Assembly (NCBI GenBank): GCA_030272585.1
Contig: BSYQ01000003.1
Location: 6,634,001-6,698,000 of the forward strand
Source of the DNA: Bryopsis sp. KO-2023
Lineage: Eukaryota > Chlorophyta > Ulvophyceae > Bryopsidales > Bryopsidaceae
Direction: 5' to 3'
Length of the DNA: 64,000 nucleotides
The notes beneath the pieces are model-generated. The model was not told the origin of the DNA. It searched no databases and saw only the letters and a list, made by a program, of their open reading frames with translations. A program made the translations under genes and the position numbers. Position 1 is the stretch's first letter; every line of letters starts with the position of its first letter. Shown here one piece after another: positions 1 through 12,564 of this stretch.

Positions 1-256
1 TAAAATTGTTTGTAACGTATGCATTCGAGAAAAAGGGAGGGAGGGGGATGTCCGGGAATTGAACAGATATTTTCAGTTGTATTGTGGACGCCAGAAAACT
101 GCGGAAGCGTGAATTTCTATGTGAGGGGGTAGATGGGACGTACTAGCACTGTGCATTTCAGCTTACTGACTAATTTTGATACTCACTTTCCTCCCAATTT
201 GATGGATTGACATGTGTGTGTGTGGTTATTTTCATTGCATGGAATGAACCCTGCAG
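1..256 (+). other. Intron upstream of the first visible DPH5 exon
   Basis: I see no coding exon here. The stretch ends in a plausible 3' splice site (CTGCAG at 251-256) that leads straight into conserved DPH5 sequence. The earlier DPH5 exons, which encode the N-terminal half including the SAM-binding region, must therefore lie to the left of the window. Confidence 0.6.
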
Positions 257-994
257 GCCGTGTCGATAGTTTTTTTCACCGAAACCTGGAAGCCAGATAG
301 CTTTTATGAGAGGATCGCTGCAAACCGGTCGAGAGGTTTGCATACCTTGTGCCTATTGGATATCAAAGTGAAGGAGCCGTCGCTGGAGAGTCTTGCCCGG
401 GGGAAATTGGTTTATGAGCCACCACGCTATATGTCGATTTCAACGGTATTTTGCTGAAAACAGAAATCCCTCTTCAAGCATGGTTCAAGGATGAACCTTT
501 TTTCTTTTCTTTTTTTTCATCATTTGGTGACCCTCTGAATAAAGTTCGTAGTTTTAATAATATTATTGAACCAGGAAAAAAGAGACAACAGCATGCAGAA
601 TTTCAATAACAATGCCTTTACAATTTCTCAATTTCAGAACTTGCTGATTTGTTAAATGAAAAAGCTGGGTTTTTTTTCATGAAAATAGGTTCAGGCCCAA
701 TTGCCCATTGAATTTTTTGAGAGATTGATTTGGAAGTTGTCTTGTTGGTTATTTCGACAGGCTGCCGAGCAGCTCCTGGAAATCGAACAGATACGTGGCG
801 AGGGTGCCTACTCCGGGGATACTCTGTGTGTTGGAATGGCAAGGCTGGGAGCCGATGACCAAAAAGTGGTGGTTGCGCCACTAAAAGATCTCATTGATAT
901 GGATTTTGGGGGGCCGCTCCACTGTTTAGTCATCGTTGGTGAAACTCATCCCATCGAGGATGAAATCCTGGAACTGTACAAGTTGAAACAGTAA
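257..994 (+). CDS. DPH5: Diphthine methyl ester synthase, C-terminal half (5'-truncated by window edge)
   Basis: Two exons are visible, 257-445 and 761-994. They join in phase 0 and encode about 140 residues plus a stop. DPH5 uses S-adenosylmethionine to methylate the modified histidine of elongation factor 2 during diphthamide synthesis in the cytosol. The first exon carries the family stretches [15 protein letters not shown] and [18 protein letters not shown] followed by YEPPRYMS. The second has [29 protein letters not shown] and the conserved C-terminal [19 protein letters not shown]. The protein stops soon after this block, as is usual in the family (about 285 residues in total). Only the N-terminal half is missing, and the window edge cuts it off. 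XPC follows 383 bases downstream on the same strand. Identification is secure; the start cannot be seen. Confidence 0.93.
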
Positions 995-1377
995 CCTTGG
1001 GTATTATTGGGAATGAATTGTCTAGCTTTTGTCTGTTGAGATAGTGCATTGGCTGGAGCTGGAAAAAGAAAAAGGCCAAAACAAATCACTTCCGGAAAAG
1101 GCGGATAGCCTTGGCACCATTTTTTTTTGTAAAAAAAATATCATACAGTCTGGAAAGAAGATGCTTCAAACCTGCCACCTGACATTGTCACTGGGATCAG
1201 AGAGCTGCTTGCATTTTTCTACCATCGTCTCAATCTTGAACAGCTTTCGGTTTTCTTCAAATCGCCCTCACCCATGCGATTGTCATGGTCACACTATTTC
1301 CTTGCGAAGAATTCTGATTCCCCAACAACTCGTCTGGGGGTGATCGCAACCTGATCGCACTCCCGCACACGACCAGG
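995..1377 (+). other. Intergenic: DPH5 3' end and XPC 5' region
   Basis: No gene is seen between the DPH5 stop and the XPC start. T-runs and A-runs occur around 1121-1140. I see no clear TATA box or AATAAA signal. The open frames that cross it do not resemble known proteins. Confidence 0.5.
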
Positions 1378-4300
1378 ATGGCCCCGAAGAAAAAGCTGAA
1401 CGACAGCGGTGAGACTTGGTGGTATCGACCACCAGCGCCCGCCAATACGAAACGTTACCTCTGTCCCACTGTCTGATCCCTGTCGTGCTATTTCGCATCA
1501 GAAACGCTGGCCGAGGCCAGCCAAAGCGCGGTTGATAAGTTTCTCGGGCAGAGGGGTGATAAAGCGAAAAGGAGGGAGGAGCAAAGAAGGCAACAGCTGT
1601 TGAGGAAGGCTGCTGAGGTGAGGTATAGGTTGGTGTGGGTGTATCCCCTGTTGTATGATATCGTCCCTTGCAGCAGCACTCGTTGCTTATGAGGTGTGGG
1701 TTGGGGAAATAGGCTGCTGGGTACGCGCTGCCAGAGACGTCGCGACAAGACGTCAGCGTCTGTGGGGCTCGTGCCAAGGAGCATGTTGATGAAGATGATG
1801 ACGACTTAGGTACATCGATGTAGAGGTGTAGCGCAGGGAAATTGAAGTTTTGAGGATGGAGTGCCAAATTTTCCCACAAAAAATATGATAGCGCAAACAT
1901 CCTGAGCTAAATCAAGGGAATCTTACTCATATCTTGGAAGTCGAAACTGCAGAATCATGCTTTTTGTGAAGGGCTGATCCAGGGTGAGCTCAGATAGTTA
2001 CAGAAATCCTGTCACCTGCAAAAAGATGTAGAAAGATTCACCAAATGAGCAATATTTCATTATCTCAGCATTTTGCTGGTGATTAACTGCGGAAAAAAAA
2101 ATCAAGGGGACCTTTTGGTCGAGGCTAAAATTTTTATATGTTGATCACAGGTGAATCAGAAGACGATGAAATCGAGTGGGAAGAGGTAAGCCCTTTCACT
2201 GTGTGCCCTCATTTTTCGAGACATGTTCTCTTTGGAACTCCCCGAATGGCCTGGAGCTTTTTCAAACCACACTGCACATAGCAGGTGCACATAGCACATA
2301 GACTCCTAGGGGTTTGGATGTCGATATAATCTACAATCACTGTGGAGGGTCAGTTTGCCGAATACAGCCTTGGGGGGTTTCATGGGGACTGTTCCTGTCG
2401 TTTTTCTCAGTGTCGATATAAATGTAAAGGGCTCCACATAGATCAGTATGATGGATTTGGAAAATTGAACGCACATTAATCTATGTGAAAAGTGTGGTTT
2501 CGAACGAACAGGATGAGGGGGATGAAAACGGCAGTCCGTTTGGTGGTGAAAATCTCGAGATCGTTTTTGAAGAGGGAGATGAAAAGGCGAAAGGTACAGG
2601 CTGACCGCAAAATGAAACAAACAGTAAATTCGATCAATCTATCGATTGGTCGAGACGTGGAGCAGCTGATTTAAATATGATGGCTGAAGTGTTTTTTGCA
2701 CTGTCGATTTCAGGTCGACCTCGGGCTGGAGTGACGAAGGCAGAACGAGATTTTTCCCAACTGGTGCATAGAGTTCATGTTCAATGTCTGTTGGCACGAG
2801 GCCTGCTGCTGGATAGGGCTGCGAATGATCAAGTGCTGCAGGTGTGGAAAACTGTCAAAAAATATTTCTGATTTTTGATTTTTGATTTTATTTTTGGTTT
2901 GATTTGATTTGTTTGATTTTTTTTGCCCATGATAGGCCCATGCACTGTCGCTCGCCCCAAACGTAGATACCCCCCCCTCAGCTGATGATGAGGCTTCCAC
3001 TCTGGATTTGATTAAAAAAATCATTCCTTGGTTCAAGGCAGGATTCCAGAGCGTTCCTTTCGACAGCAATGACTGTCCGACAGGGCACCTGGTTTCGCCT
3101 CTTGCAGCGGTTATCGATAGATTGAATGGTGTTTTGGAAAAGGGGAAAGGGGAAGCAGGGGAACTCTGTGCAGTTTTCGCTGCACTTCTTCGTGCCATGG
3201 GAATAATAGTCAGAATCGTCAGGTATTTCCACGAAACGTTGCGACCATGTATTTGTTTGGGATAGTGTCGATTTGTTCGTGTCAGTCATACAGACAAAAT
3301 GTGTTGCGAGATTCTTGGGGCACCAAGGCCTGTGAGGAAAAAAAACCTGAAATGCATCGTGTGCTGTGACTGGTGCAAATAAAACAACAGTGTTTTCGAT
3401 GCGGTTTCCCTGAGGCCGAGAGGAGGTGTGGTAAGGAAGCGTGTCAGGCATCCAACTGAAAACAAAACAAAAGGAAAGAAGGTGAGATTGGGCTGAGATT
3501 AAGACTGTGTTATTCGTTGTGTGGTTGCTTCCTGTTCGAAATAAATTCCTCAAGTTTTTGCATGATGGAGCCTCGCCATTATTTGAGCAAGTGATATGAA
3601 GGAATTGGTAACGATTGTCCGTTTCGTTTTTAAAAAACATTTGTATATATATATGTATATATACATATATATATTGTGTGTGTGGGTCGATGAGTAAGCC
3701 TTTCATGTTTATTCTTATTTTTGTTGAATTTTTTTTGAAGTATTTTTTCTTTTGGGGCGAGTGAATTTCAGGGCAAATTTCAACCCTTTTTTACTGTTCC
3801 AGGCAACATCAAGTGCAAAAAGTTCCAAAAAGAAAGGGAAAGGAAAAGTGAAAGAAGAGGCTACAGTTGCAGATGATCTTGATCAAGGGCAGGCAAATGA
3901 AGAGGAAAATCAGGTAGGTACATTGCTCTGATCTGGTTGTGGTTTAAGCAAGGCAAATTGAAATGTTGCATGGAGCTTGAATCCCCCCTCCTTTATTGCA
4001 TTGTTTGAGAGGAAAGGGGTAGATTTTGGGCTGCTGTTTTTTTTAATGTGTGTGTGTGGATTCTTCATTTGGACTTTAATGCTATTTTCTAATGGCAACG
4101 GTAGTAAGTAATTTGTCATTTGTCAATCACAGCAAGCAGGCCCTTCGAAAAAACGGAGCGGACCTGATTCAAGCGATGCTCCACAAGAAACACCGAACCC
4201 TCGTAAAAAACGGAAGGGGGATGAAGAATTCGAACGTCAGCTGGCGATGGCTATGGAGGCAACCGCAATGGCTTCTTCACCTGCAAAAGACCATCCAGGT

Positions 4301-7300
4301 CCATCTTGAAATCGCACTGTCCGAGGTTTCAAACCCCCCATGCGAGAATCAGCATGGCATTTCTAACTCCTTCAATTCTGACCCAATCTGACAGTTTCTG
4401 TACCCCATGGGTGCAACGGTTTTTCATAACCAAGACTCAGCCTATCATAAAACTTGCTGAATTCAAATATAGGTTATTAGGCATCTCTGATTGAAAATGT
4501 CCGGTCCTTGTTCTTGAAGTTTACATAATTTTTGTCTCCAGGTCAGCCTGAGGAGCCGCCCGCTCCATCGATACTTAGGGTGGAGAGTGGAAATGCAGGG
4601 TCTGGATGGTCAAGATCGAAAAGCCTGTGCCATCACTGGTATGAAGGTCACCTCAGAAAAAGTTGAAACAAAGCAAAGCAATGCCCTTCGTAGAAACTCA
4701 ATAAGGTTCTCCTTGACAAGTTTGTTTTCCTCTTCACATCCTTTTTGCCACCAAATTGAAGGCACATGATGGCTTTCCATAGCCCGAGGAGCATAGTTAA
4801 TAATTCGTTCCTGTTGATATCTGAAAATTTCAGGTGTGAAGTCTTCTGTGGATCCGTTGAGAACGGCAGATGGGTGCATGTGGATCCTATCAATGATTGG
4901 GTGGATAGGTATGTTCCCTGAAATGACTGAAATTCATTTCTACAGTTGGAAAGTATTTTTTTTTTTTAAATCATTTATCCATAGTTTTAAGCTTCGATAT
5001 GATTTGCAGTAGCTAATCGACATGCTCAAACCCAAGGGAATTTTTCTTCTTTAGACTTGTCCCGTGCAAAATTTGGTACATTTCAAGTAAGACAATAATT
5101 ACCTCCAATTGCTTTCAACAACAATTGTGCAAGGCCCTGATGGAGGTTGGGTTTTCAAACCTGCGCATTGAATCAACAAAAAATATCCAGCATTTGAAAA
5201 AGTACATTTGGGAAATCTCTGCTAAACCCAATCTTAACCAATTGTTGCGGAATATCAAGACTGAGGATCAAACTAAAGGTCATTTTTGTTTTCTGTTTTT
5301 TTTTGCAAAGATGTAATGCAGTGGAGGATATTGCACATCGACGATCGCCTTTGACTTATGTGGTTGGGTTTTCTGGGGGTGGAGCCAAAGATGTAACAAG
5401 GCGATACGCCAACGATTTCTTGCAGTCCAGAAAACACAGGGATGAGCAATGGTGGGAAGAAACGATCCATCCGTTCAGAGGAGAAGATACGGTCGCCAAG
5501 GCGGCCTTGAAGTCGGGGCGAAAAAAGTGAGCTGTCATTTTTCACCACTGGAAAAAGAAAAGGGCTGGAAAAAAGCTGATTGCAACAAGAAGGGGGAGGG
5601 GTTGGCACCGTAAATAATGATAATAATAATAATAATTTCAGCCTCTAGGTTTATCAGTGAAGAAAAACTTACTGTCCAAGAATAAAACTGAAAAGAGTTG
5701 AGCATTGACAGAGTGAGGGGACCGCAGGCTGTCGACATCTGAGCTGCAGTTGGCAAGGGAGGATGCTGAATTATCAGCCAGGGCGACCGCACAACAGAAA
5801 CTCGTTCCAAGAACAATAGAAGAATTCAAGAAGCATCCAGTTTATGTCCTCCAACGGCACATAAAAAAATACCAGGTATTGATTTCGACGTTCGGACGAA
5901 ATTTGCTGCAGAAAATGTCTGTTTTATGAAGGGCGATGGTTGCTTAGATGAATGGCTTCTGAGATTTTTTATTTTTTTTCCCATTTTGTGTTTAGAGTTT
6001 GGTGCCTGATGCTGTGAGGGCTGGGTTGCACAGAGGGGAGGGGTATTACTTGAGGGAGGATTTGTCAGACGTGCATGCACCCTATGTCTGGCGGCGATTG
6101 GGGAGGGTGGTCCGGGAAGAGGAAATCAAGAACCCCTGTAAATCTGTCAAGAAGCGAGGTGCATCCAGCCGAGAAATAGATGATGAGGTGTGGGGTGTCT
6201 GGGGAAAAAAAATCATTTCCATCGATGAAAAAAAAACTTGAATGAGTATTTATAGAATTAAAAATAAGTGTTCATATGTGAAAGCCCTGTGCTGTCTGCT
6301 CACTATGCAATTGACTGATGTGGTTCCTTTTCTTTTTGTTTGGTTTATGGTGTTATTTTTGGAGGAGATTTTGTTGCAAAGGGTTCCTCCATCAAATATA
6401 TGCCTGAAGCATTCGACCAAAAATTGATTTTTTTTTCCAAGGTTGTCGGAGATGAGAATTCGTCAAGGGCCAATATTGCATTGTACGGTGTTTGGCAAAC
6501 GGACGATTGGGAACGGCCAATCGCTGAAAATGGAGTGGTGCCAAAGAATGACTATGGAAATGTCGAAGCTCCACCGCTCGCATTCGATGTGCCCTTTGGT
6601 ACTGTTCACTTGAGGTTTCCCCACCTGGTGAAAATCTGCAAAAGGCTGAACGTAGATTACGCACCTGCCCTGGTTGGATTCGAAAAGGCAAGAGGAATGA
6701 TGGTTCCGAAAACGGAGGGGGTGGTCGTTTGCGAGGTGAGCATTGGGAAGCTTTTGAGTACTTTTTTGGCGGTCAAATTTGAATGCAATCTTTGGAAGAG
6801 TAAGTTTCGAGTGGAGTAATAATTATTAAAACAATAATAACTGAATAATACAATAAGATAATGTTGAATTCATATTTTTACAGTAAAAAGTACGACCCCT
6901 ATTCCAACCCAAGTCCCTTCAAATATCACAACCCAAGTCCTAACTGTACAAACTGCACAGCAACTAACCAACTGAATTAGCCCCTTCCACAATAATTAAA
7001 TTGGGTGGATAAGTTGGAGGGTGATTGTTGTTGTTTTCTTGGTTTTTGAAAAAGGAACATCAAGGTGCGGTGATGGAGCAATATTTTGTGGAGGAACGCC
7101 GAAGGCATGAATTGGCAGTGGAGAAGAGGGAGAAATTGGCTAAAGCTGGGTGGAGGAACCTTCTGGGGGCTGTTTGGATGCGTTTAAAGTTGGATAAATC
7201 GTATGGGGAGGTCAACAACACCGGAACGAATCCTGACACAGGGAAAGAAGAGACCACTGAGGGTGAAAAAAATTTGGACGTAGAAATAGAAGAATTCTGA
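1378..7300 (+). CDS. XPC: XPC/Rad4 DNA-damage recognition protein
   Basis: There are seventeen exons: 1378-1408, 1502-1617, 1713-1809, 2151-2185, 2512-2593, 2714-2841, 2936-3222, 3391-3430, 3803-3913, 4133-4298, 4542-4638, 4834-4908, 5311-5526, 5728-5875, 5996-6187, 6442-6735 and 7055-7300. They total 2361 bases with consistent phases and give 786 residues. XPC/Rad4 finds helix-distorting lesions and starts global nucleotide-excision repair in the nucleus. The transglutaminase-like fold spans about residues 120-490: VHRVHVQCLLARG, GELCAVFAALLRAMG, EFERQLAMAMEATA, and WCEVFCGSVENGRWVHVDP followed by the YVVGF/AKDVTRRYA block. BHD1 lies near 520-600 (TIEEFKKHPVYVLQRHIKKY), and BHD2/BHD3 near 610-705 (LYGVWQTDDWERP, GVVPKNDYGNVE, APALVGFEKARG). 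A basic N-terminus (MAPKKK) and an acidic patch at about 75-95 come before these. The tiny exon 8 (40 bases) is inferred from phase and sense; the rest is strong. Confidence 0.93.
3648..3675. repeat. TA-rich palindromic microsatellite in XPC intron 8
   Basis: An alternating TATATA/TGTATATATACA run forms an AT-rich near-perfect palindrome inside the intron between exons 8 and 9 of XPC. It is simple-sequence DNA and I see no function in it. Confidence 0.6.
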
Positions 7301-8953
7301 TCTGTAGTGCCTGGGAACTTGAAAAATCTGGAATTGAGCGCAATATCGGCCAATGCAGCAGATGCATGAGGGCAATCGAGACTTTTGCCATTTGTTTAGC
7401 TCCTTTTGGTTTAGTAAATGGGATGCAATACAGATTTGAGGGATCAACGGTCAAATGCTGTAGTTGTGGATGTTTAGTGTGACTTTAGGACTGTTTGTCT
7501 TCTTTTTTGCCTTTTTGCCTCCTGTTGAAACCAACATGAATTCTCCTGAATTTCAAGCGAAAATACTTTTAATACGCACGAAAAGAACAGGTTCCACCAC
7601 CACGAATTTGAACTTCTCCAAACAAACGGTCTGTGGACGAGTGCAAGCTGGGTCATGTTATTTTTGTCATTGTGACGCACCCGTTTAATTAATAGGTATA
7701 GCTGTGGCTGAAATGCGATCTATTCATCTCCTCTATAACAGTTTCGCCACAACTCATTCCATATGAGCCCATGGCCGTTCAGGTCAAATGCAGATTAGAC
7801 ATGACTGCTCTAGGACCCCCTTTCAAGAAAAGCACAAAAACAGGACGAACATTTCGTGCAGGCGAAAAAAGGCACTGGGGCCTGTCAACCCATCAGAACT
7901 AGTTTTCTTAAGAATTTGGGCACCAAATAGGCTGCCTTGCTTCTGGGTTGCTTGAGCCCCTCAGCATCATGTCATTTTTGTTCTCGGGATTCGTTGAGGA
8001 GAGAAAGTTGAGGGATGGACGACAGTGAATGGTTTAGTCCCCAAGATCAACACCACTTGATCCACTACCGCAGTCATTAAAATTGAAGCAAAACTGCTTG
8101 TACAAAAGATATTATTGTTTTACTCAGGTTTCGAGGTTTCAGTGTACGAATCATGCAAGAAAATGGTGGGGGCCCGATGAGGATGATGGGCATTACATAG
8201 AACTGGAATGGTAATTTGATCCACCAAATTTGACAAGCATGTTTTTGTAAACCACCAGGACTTTGCTTCTTACAAATGACAGGAAACAGACTGTCAGCGC
8301 CAGAAACTCTACCAGAAACTGGGAAAAAAATATTAAGATTGGTGTGCAGGGAATAGACCGCTTTGTTTCTTTCTTTTGAGTACAACCCTGAGAAACGTTC
8401 CTTCAAAATCGTGTCAGGGAAAACATGCAGGAAACCAGGTCCTGCACGGCACCCACCCGACTCCGCCGCCAACACAAGGAAGAGAATTCGTTACAATCTT
8501 CTGGCGAAAGCCAGTGTCTGGAATCATTTATCGTTGGCCTTTTTCATGTATTTCCCTTTGCCTCTTGCATCAAGATCCCCTTTTGTACATTCGCAATAAG
8601 CTTTCCTTTGTCCCCCTTTCACCCACTCATAAACCGACTAATCTAGACAAAAATTAAAACTAAAAACTAAAATTATGCCCCCAAAGACCCCCCCCCCAAC
8701 CCTCCCAAAGAAGAAGAAGAAGAAAAACAAAAACACAAGGCCTTGGATAACATAGTAGAAAATCTAGAAAGCAAAAACAGAATCAATTTGAATACATATA
8801 CACACTCGCTGATAATGAAATGAAATGATCTTCCTTCGCCTGCCTGCCAAAATTGCACACCTTAAAATGATTGCAGAGCATTTCCACCCCCACTTACCCA
8901 ACAAAAAAAGAAAAAAAGTGTTCTACTTCTCAGTCATGATAAATTGACTGCTG
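7301..8953. other. Convergent intergenic region between XPC and the vWA gene
   Basis: This 1.65-kb stretch lies between two genes whose 3' ends face each other, so it should hold both 3' untranslated regions. Open frames here (for example 8077-8475 on the minus strand) match no family I know and lack splice-supported continuation. C-rich (around 8687) and A-rich runs occur near 8690-8735. No RNA gene is seen. Confidence 0.5.
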
Positions 8954-11900
8954 TCAGTCACCGCCGCCCCCATATGAGCCTCTCCTTCCAAAGAAAGATC
9001 CAGTTCCACTACCAAACCTCAACCTTCGTCGCCTTCTTTGCTGGTTTTCGTCATCCTCTGGGGTGGTGTCTGAGGGGGAGTCCAGCTATTTCAAAAAAGC
9101 ACACACAGAAAATTAGAACAATAGGTCAGAAACAGAAACCCAAGCCAACAAACAACCGTGGAGTTAACCCTTGAAATTTGGGTGACTGACTGCCAATGAC
9201 TCGGTTCTCAAGGAAAATGAAATCTGGACAAAGTGGGGAAAAAAAAAAAAAAAAAAAAAATGAAAAAGAAATGCTCCTTGTATTCTCAGTGTACAGTCAT
9301 TTCCCCCAGCATTTCCCCAGATGCTTACCGACATGGTCCTCATGCTCCGAGACATCCTACCAACAAACCTCATCCAGGCTGATCTGGGGGTGTCGAGTTG
9401 GCCTGTCTGTTGGGGCACTGGAGCTGAACCAGAGGGGCCCCCCACAGAAGGATACTCAAGGACGACCGGAGGAGGTCCAGATTTTTTTGGATTGATTTGT
9501 AGCTGGAATCTGCCAGTTTGATTTGAACTTGGAATATCGTTTGAATCGGTAAGAACTGAGGACATGCAGCATTTGACGGTGTTTTGCTGGCTGGACGACC
9601 AGTAGCGGGGTGCTGATCGCTGTTTCATGTAGGAGTGGGTGGCAGCCCTCATCTTTTTGCTGCCCACCGATTCATACTCCTGTATATAAACCGCACACCA
9701 TATTCACACCAAAATCCATCAACACAGGGATGCTAAATGGTTAAAAACCACACCTCGTATATTCACGTTGAAAAACCACCTCAGATAAGCAATGTGCCAC
9801 ATTCAATCGACACAGCAACTGGGCTTACCTCGGATATCAAAAATGTTTCTGTCTGCTCCAGTTCGGTCACAGCATGCTGTGCTTCCGAACTGAGGTCAAC
9901 GTTTTTAGCCAGGTCTTCTCTTCCTTCACGCACGATCTTGAGGGCCCTCCTCAAATCACCGCCGTCGGCAGCCTTATCAACAAGCAAACACACACGGAAA
10001 CACTCAGGAAAACAAATTCTCCTTGGACATCCTTTTCAAGAGCATGGAAAAAGGTATCAGGTTGCACTTCACTGCCTATTCTTCAATGCCCAGGTCATGC
10101 TGACGTTGATTGTGTTGAACCGGGGGAGGGGGGGTCCTCCGGCTGGTGCTGGTTGTGGGGGGTGAGATTTGTAAGAATAAGTTTTCGATTACGTACATAT
10201 ATTTTTTTAAATAACAATACAATTACATAATTTACATAAAAGCTTCTTTTAAACTTGCTGTATGTGTATGTGTGTGCATACCTCGGTTGCCTGCCGAAGT
10301 GCAGCAATGGCTTCAAATCTACATCGCTGGTCGACCACATCTGTGTCAGGCGCTTGTGTGGGGACGACATCGGCTCGCTGCACATTCACCACATTTTCCG
10401 CTGTTTTCATGACTCCTTCCACGGCGTCGAAATATGAAATCTTGACGGTCAGCAAGTGGTCCACTTCCTTTGCTGAATCCAGCTTGGGGATTTTCAGACG
10501 GACCACGATGTCCTTTCGCTCTTCAGAGTAGACATCTCCGAAAGAAACCCTGTGGTTATTATTCAACCATTAAAGCAATGGCATTTTTCTGTATCGATTC
10601 TTTTACAGGGTTAAAACAGAAGTGGCTCATACATATCTGTATATTTTTTCTGGAGGTTTTCCTTCCAGCCAGTTACTCCTTTTTTTTACCTTTGGGGTAG
10701 ACAGCTAGATATGGACATTTTGATGATACAGTGGTTTCGTTCTGAGTCAGTCTGTAACAGATTTCCGTGAACAGGGTGCACTCGGCCTTTTGACCTTGTG
10801 TAAAATCCTCTCACTTCAAAAAAAAATGTACATATATACACATATGTAGATATTTTTGCCAATCCAGCATGACTCACGTTTTTACCCCGTCGCCTTCATC
10901 AGCAACAGCGAATCCAGAGAACACTTTTTCCACCATGATGTCTGCTCCACCCCTGGACACTTGCACCTCCACATTTTGGGCAATCACAGACGCCAGGCCC
11001 CCCAGAGCATCAGCGAAAGCTTGAGGGATATCTTCCGGGGTTTCTATGAAATAGTAATTACCCCCTCCAACCTCGGCCAGTCTTTGCAGAAGAGAAGCGT
11101 CGTGGTCTTTGCCGAATCCGAGTGTGTGGACTTGGATGTGCGGTTTGCCTTCAATGCTTTTTGTCAAGCCGTCCACCAGTCGGTCTGAATTAGTAATGCC
11201 AACATTGGCCAGGCCATCGGTGAAGAGCAGCAAGCTTCTCACAGGTTCTGTATTTGGACAGGAGAAAAAAAAACAATGGTCACACGAGCATTCCAAATGA
11301 AAGGCAAAAGTGTGAGAAATTCTGGAAAAAATGCGTTTCTTCAAAGCAAAAAAAATAACGTAAAAAGACGGTCGAAAGAAGAACAAGGGAAAATTTGGAG
11401 CGGGTTGTCGAGAGAAAAACGGTTGCGAGGATGCCAGCGGGTTCTGTGATTATTTCGACCGTTATGTGAACCGGACGTCGAACGATTGAAAACCGAAACC
11501 AACAAACAATGTGCGCAACCGTTTCGCCCGAACTCAAACTCCAGCCTTTCCAACACTGAAACTCAGATTCAAGAAACCAAGCGCAGCTCCTTCCGACACG
11601 ACAGACAGACGCCCACGCCACATGGAAACCGTCGCGCAAAGGCGTCATTACCACCTGTCTAGAATATCCTTCACACCTGCTTCGCCCGTCTCAACAGCGA
11701 ATGCTTTCTGTTGCTGGAGCCCTTTGAAAAGTCCTCCCGACAGGTTTGTGGTGCTTCCCGCTTGCAATCGATCCAGTTGAACTCCAGCGCCTTCGCTGGC
11801 AGTGGACCCCATAAAGGATAGCCTATGGATCTCGCTCACCTAAAAAGACGCACAAACGGCGTCGCCCGGTGTTTGCTAGCCCCATTCCAGAAGTCGGACG

Positions 11901-12185
11901 GAAAAGAGTTCACTCCGCACCCACCGTGTTATCATAGGCTACCAACCCCAAGCGGTCGTGAGGAGACATCTGCCTGACCATAAACTTGCAAGTGCCTTTG
12001 ACAAGTTCCAGCTTCTTGCCACTCATAGATCCCGACCGGTCAAGTACTGCGGAAATCGCCATTGGCGCCCTCTCGCTAGCGTCCGCACTGGAAGCGGTCG
12101 TCGTGATGACCACATCGACAGTTTCTGCACGGCCGCGCGCATAGCACCTGAACTCCGGCTTCCCCACCAGCGTCAGTCCCGGCAT
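8954..12185 (-). CDS. von Willebrand factor type A domain protein
   Basis: There are seven exons on the minus strand: 12185-11925, 11839-11655, 11237-10878, 10549-10282, 9972-9829, 9679-9329 and 9085-8954. They total 1701 bases and give 566 residues. A complete vWA domain fills about residues 25-230. Its metal-ion-dependent adhesion site is intact: DRSGSMSG near residue 49, the threonine in AGSTTNLSGGL, and the aspartate in LLLFTDGLANVG. A beta-rich region follows (IVVRLKIPKLDSAKEVDHLL), then a helical segment with QRCRFEAIAALRQATE and DGGDLRRALKIVREGREDLA. The tail is low-complexity and Arg/Gly-rich (QQRRRRRLRF, GGGGD). No signal peptide or membrane segment is visible, so it is probably cytosolic. 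The layout recalls the plant and bacterial soluble vWA proteins; the partner is unknown. The acceptor of exon 3 (GTGAG) is weak and was chosen to keep the frame. It is divergent from MFS1. Confidence 0.85.
9239..9260. repeat. 22-base A homopolymer in a vWA gene intron
   Basis: An uninterrupted run of about 22 A lies in the intron between exons 6 and 7 of the minus-strand vWA gene. It reads as poly-T on the transcribed strand, like the T-rich tracts in many introns of this window. Confidence 0.8.
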
Positions 12186-12564
12186 CGTTGCGTTGTTCGG
12201 TTTGGAAAGGAAAACGGCTGTGTCAATATGCGGAGGGGGAGGAAGTTATACCCGTAAGGCCTCAACAGAGGGAAGTGGATGAATAACTCTCAATATCGCA
12301 GCTGCTTCCTGTTCTTGTACACTTCGCTGGTCGGATATGACACTCTGGGCAGCTGCAACTTCACAGTAGCTACAGGAATGAGGAAAGCCAGTTTTTTGCC
12401 AGCCAAAAATGGGATGCTTTTCTAGGAATTTTCAACATCTCCCCAGAATCTACACATGCAAACACAGGATGTTCAATGAGTCATCATTACGAAACCCACC
12501 CCAAAGTACTAACTAGATCACCCCCACACTGCTTCGATCGTTTGCCCTTTCAGAGAATTTCGCG
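12186..12564. promoter_or_regulatory. Divergent intergenic region, vWA / MFS1
   Basis: The 379 bases between the starts of the minus-strand vWA gene and the plus-strand transporter must carry both promoters. I see no TATA box or clear operator-like motif. A CCTTTCAG at about 12547-12554, just before the transporter ATG, could be a 3' splice site, so the transporter may have a 5' leader exon here. Confidence 0.4.

Noticed and set aside
5125-5316. 63-codon frame in an XPC intron
   Set aside because: Exons 12 and 13 of XPC join cleanly without it, and nothing like it occurs in XPC/Rad4.
8077-8475. 132-codon minus-strand frame between XPC and vWA genes
   Set aside because: No family resemblance, no splice-supported extension, and it lies in the expected 3' untranslated region.
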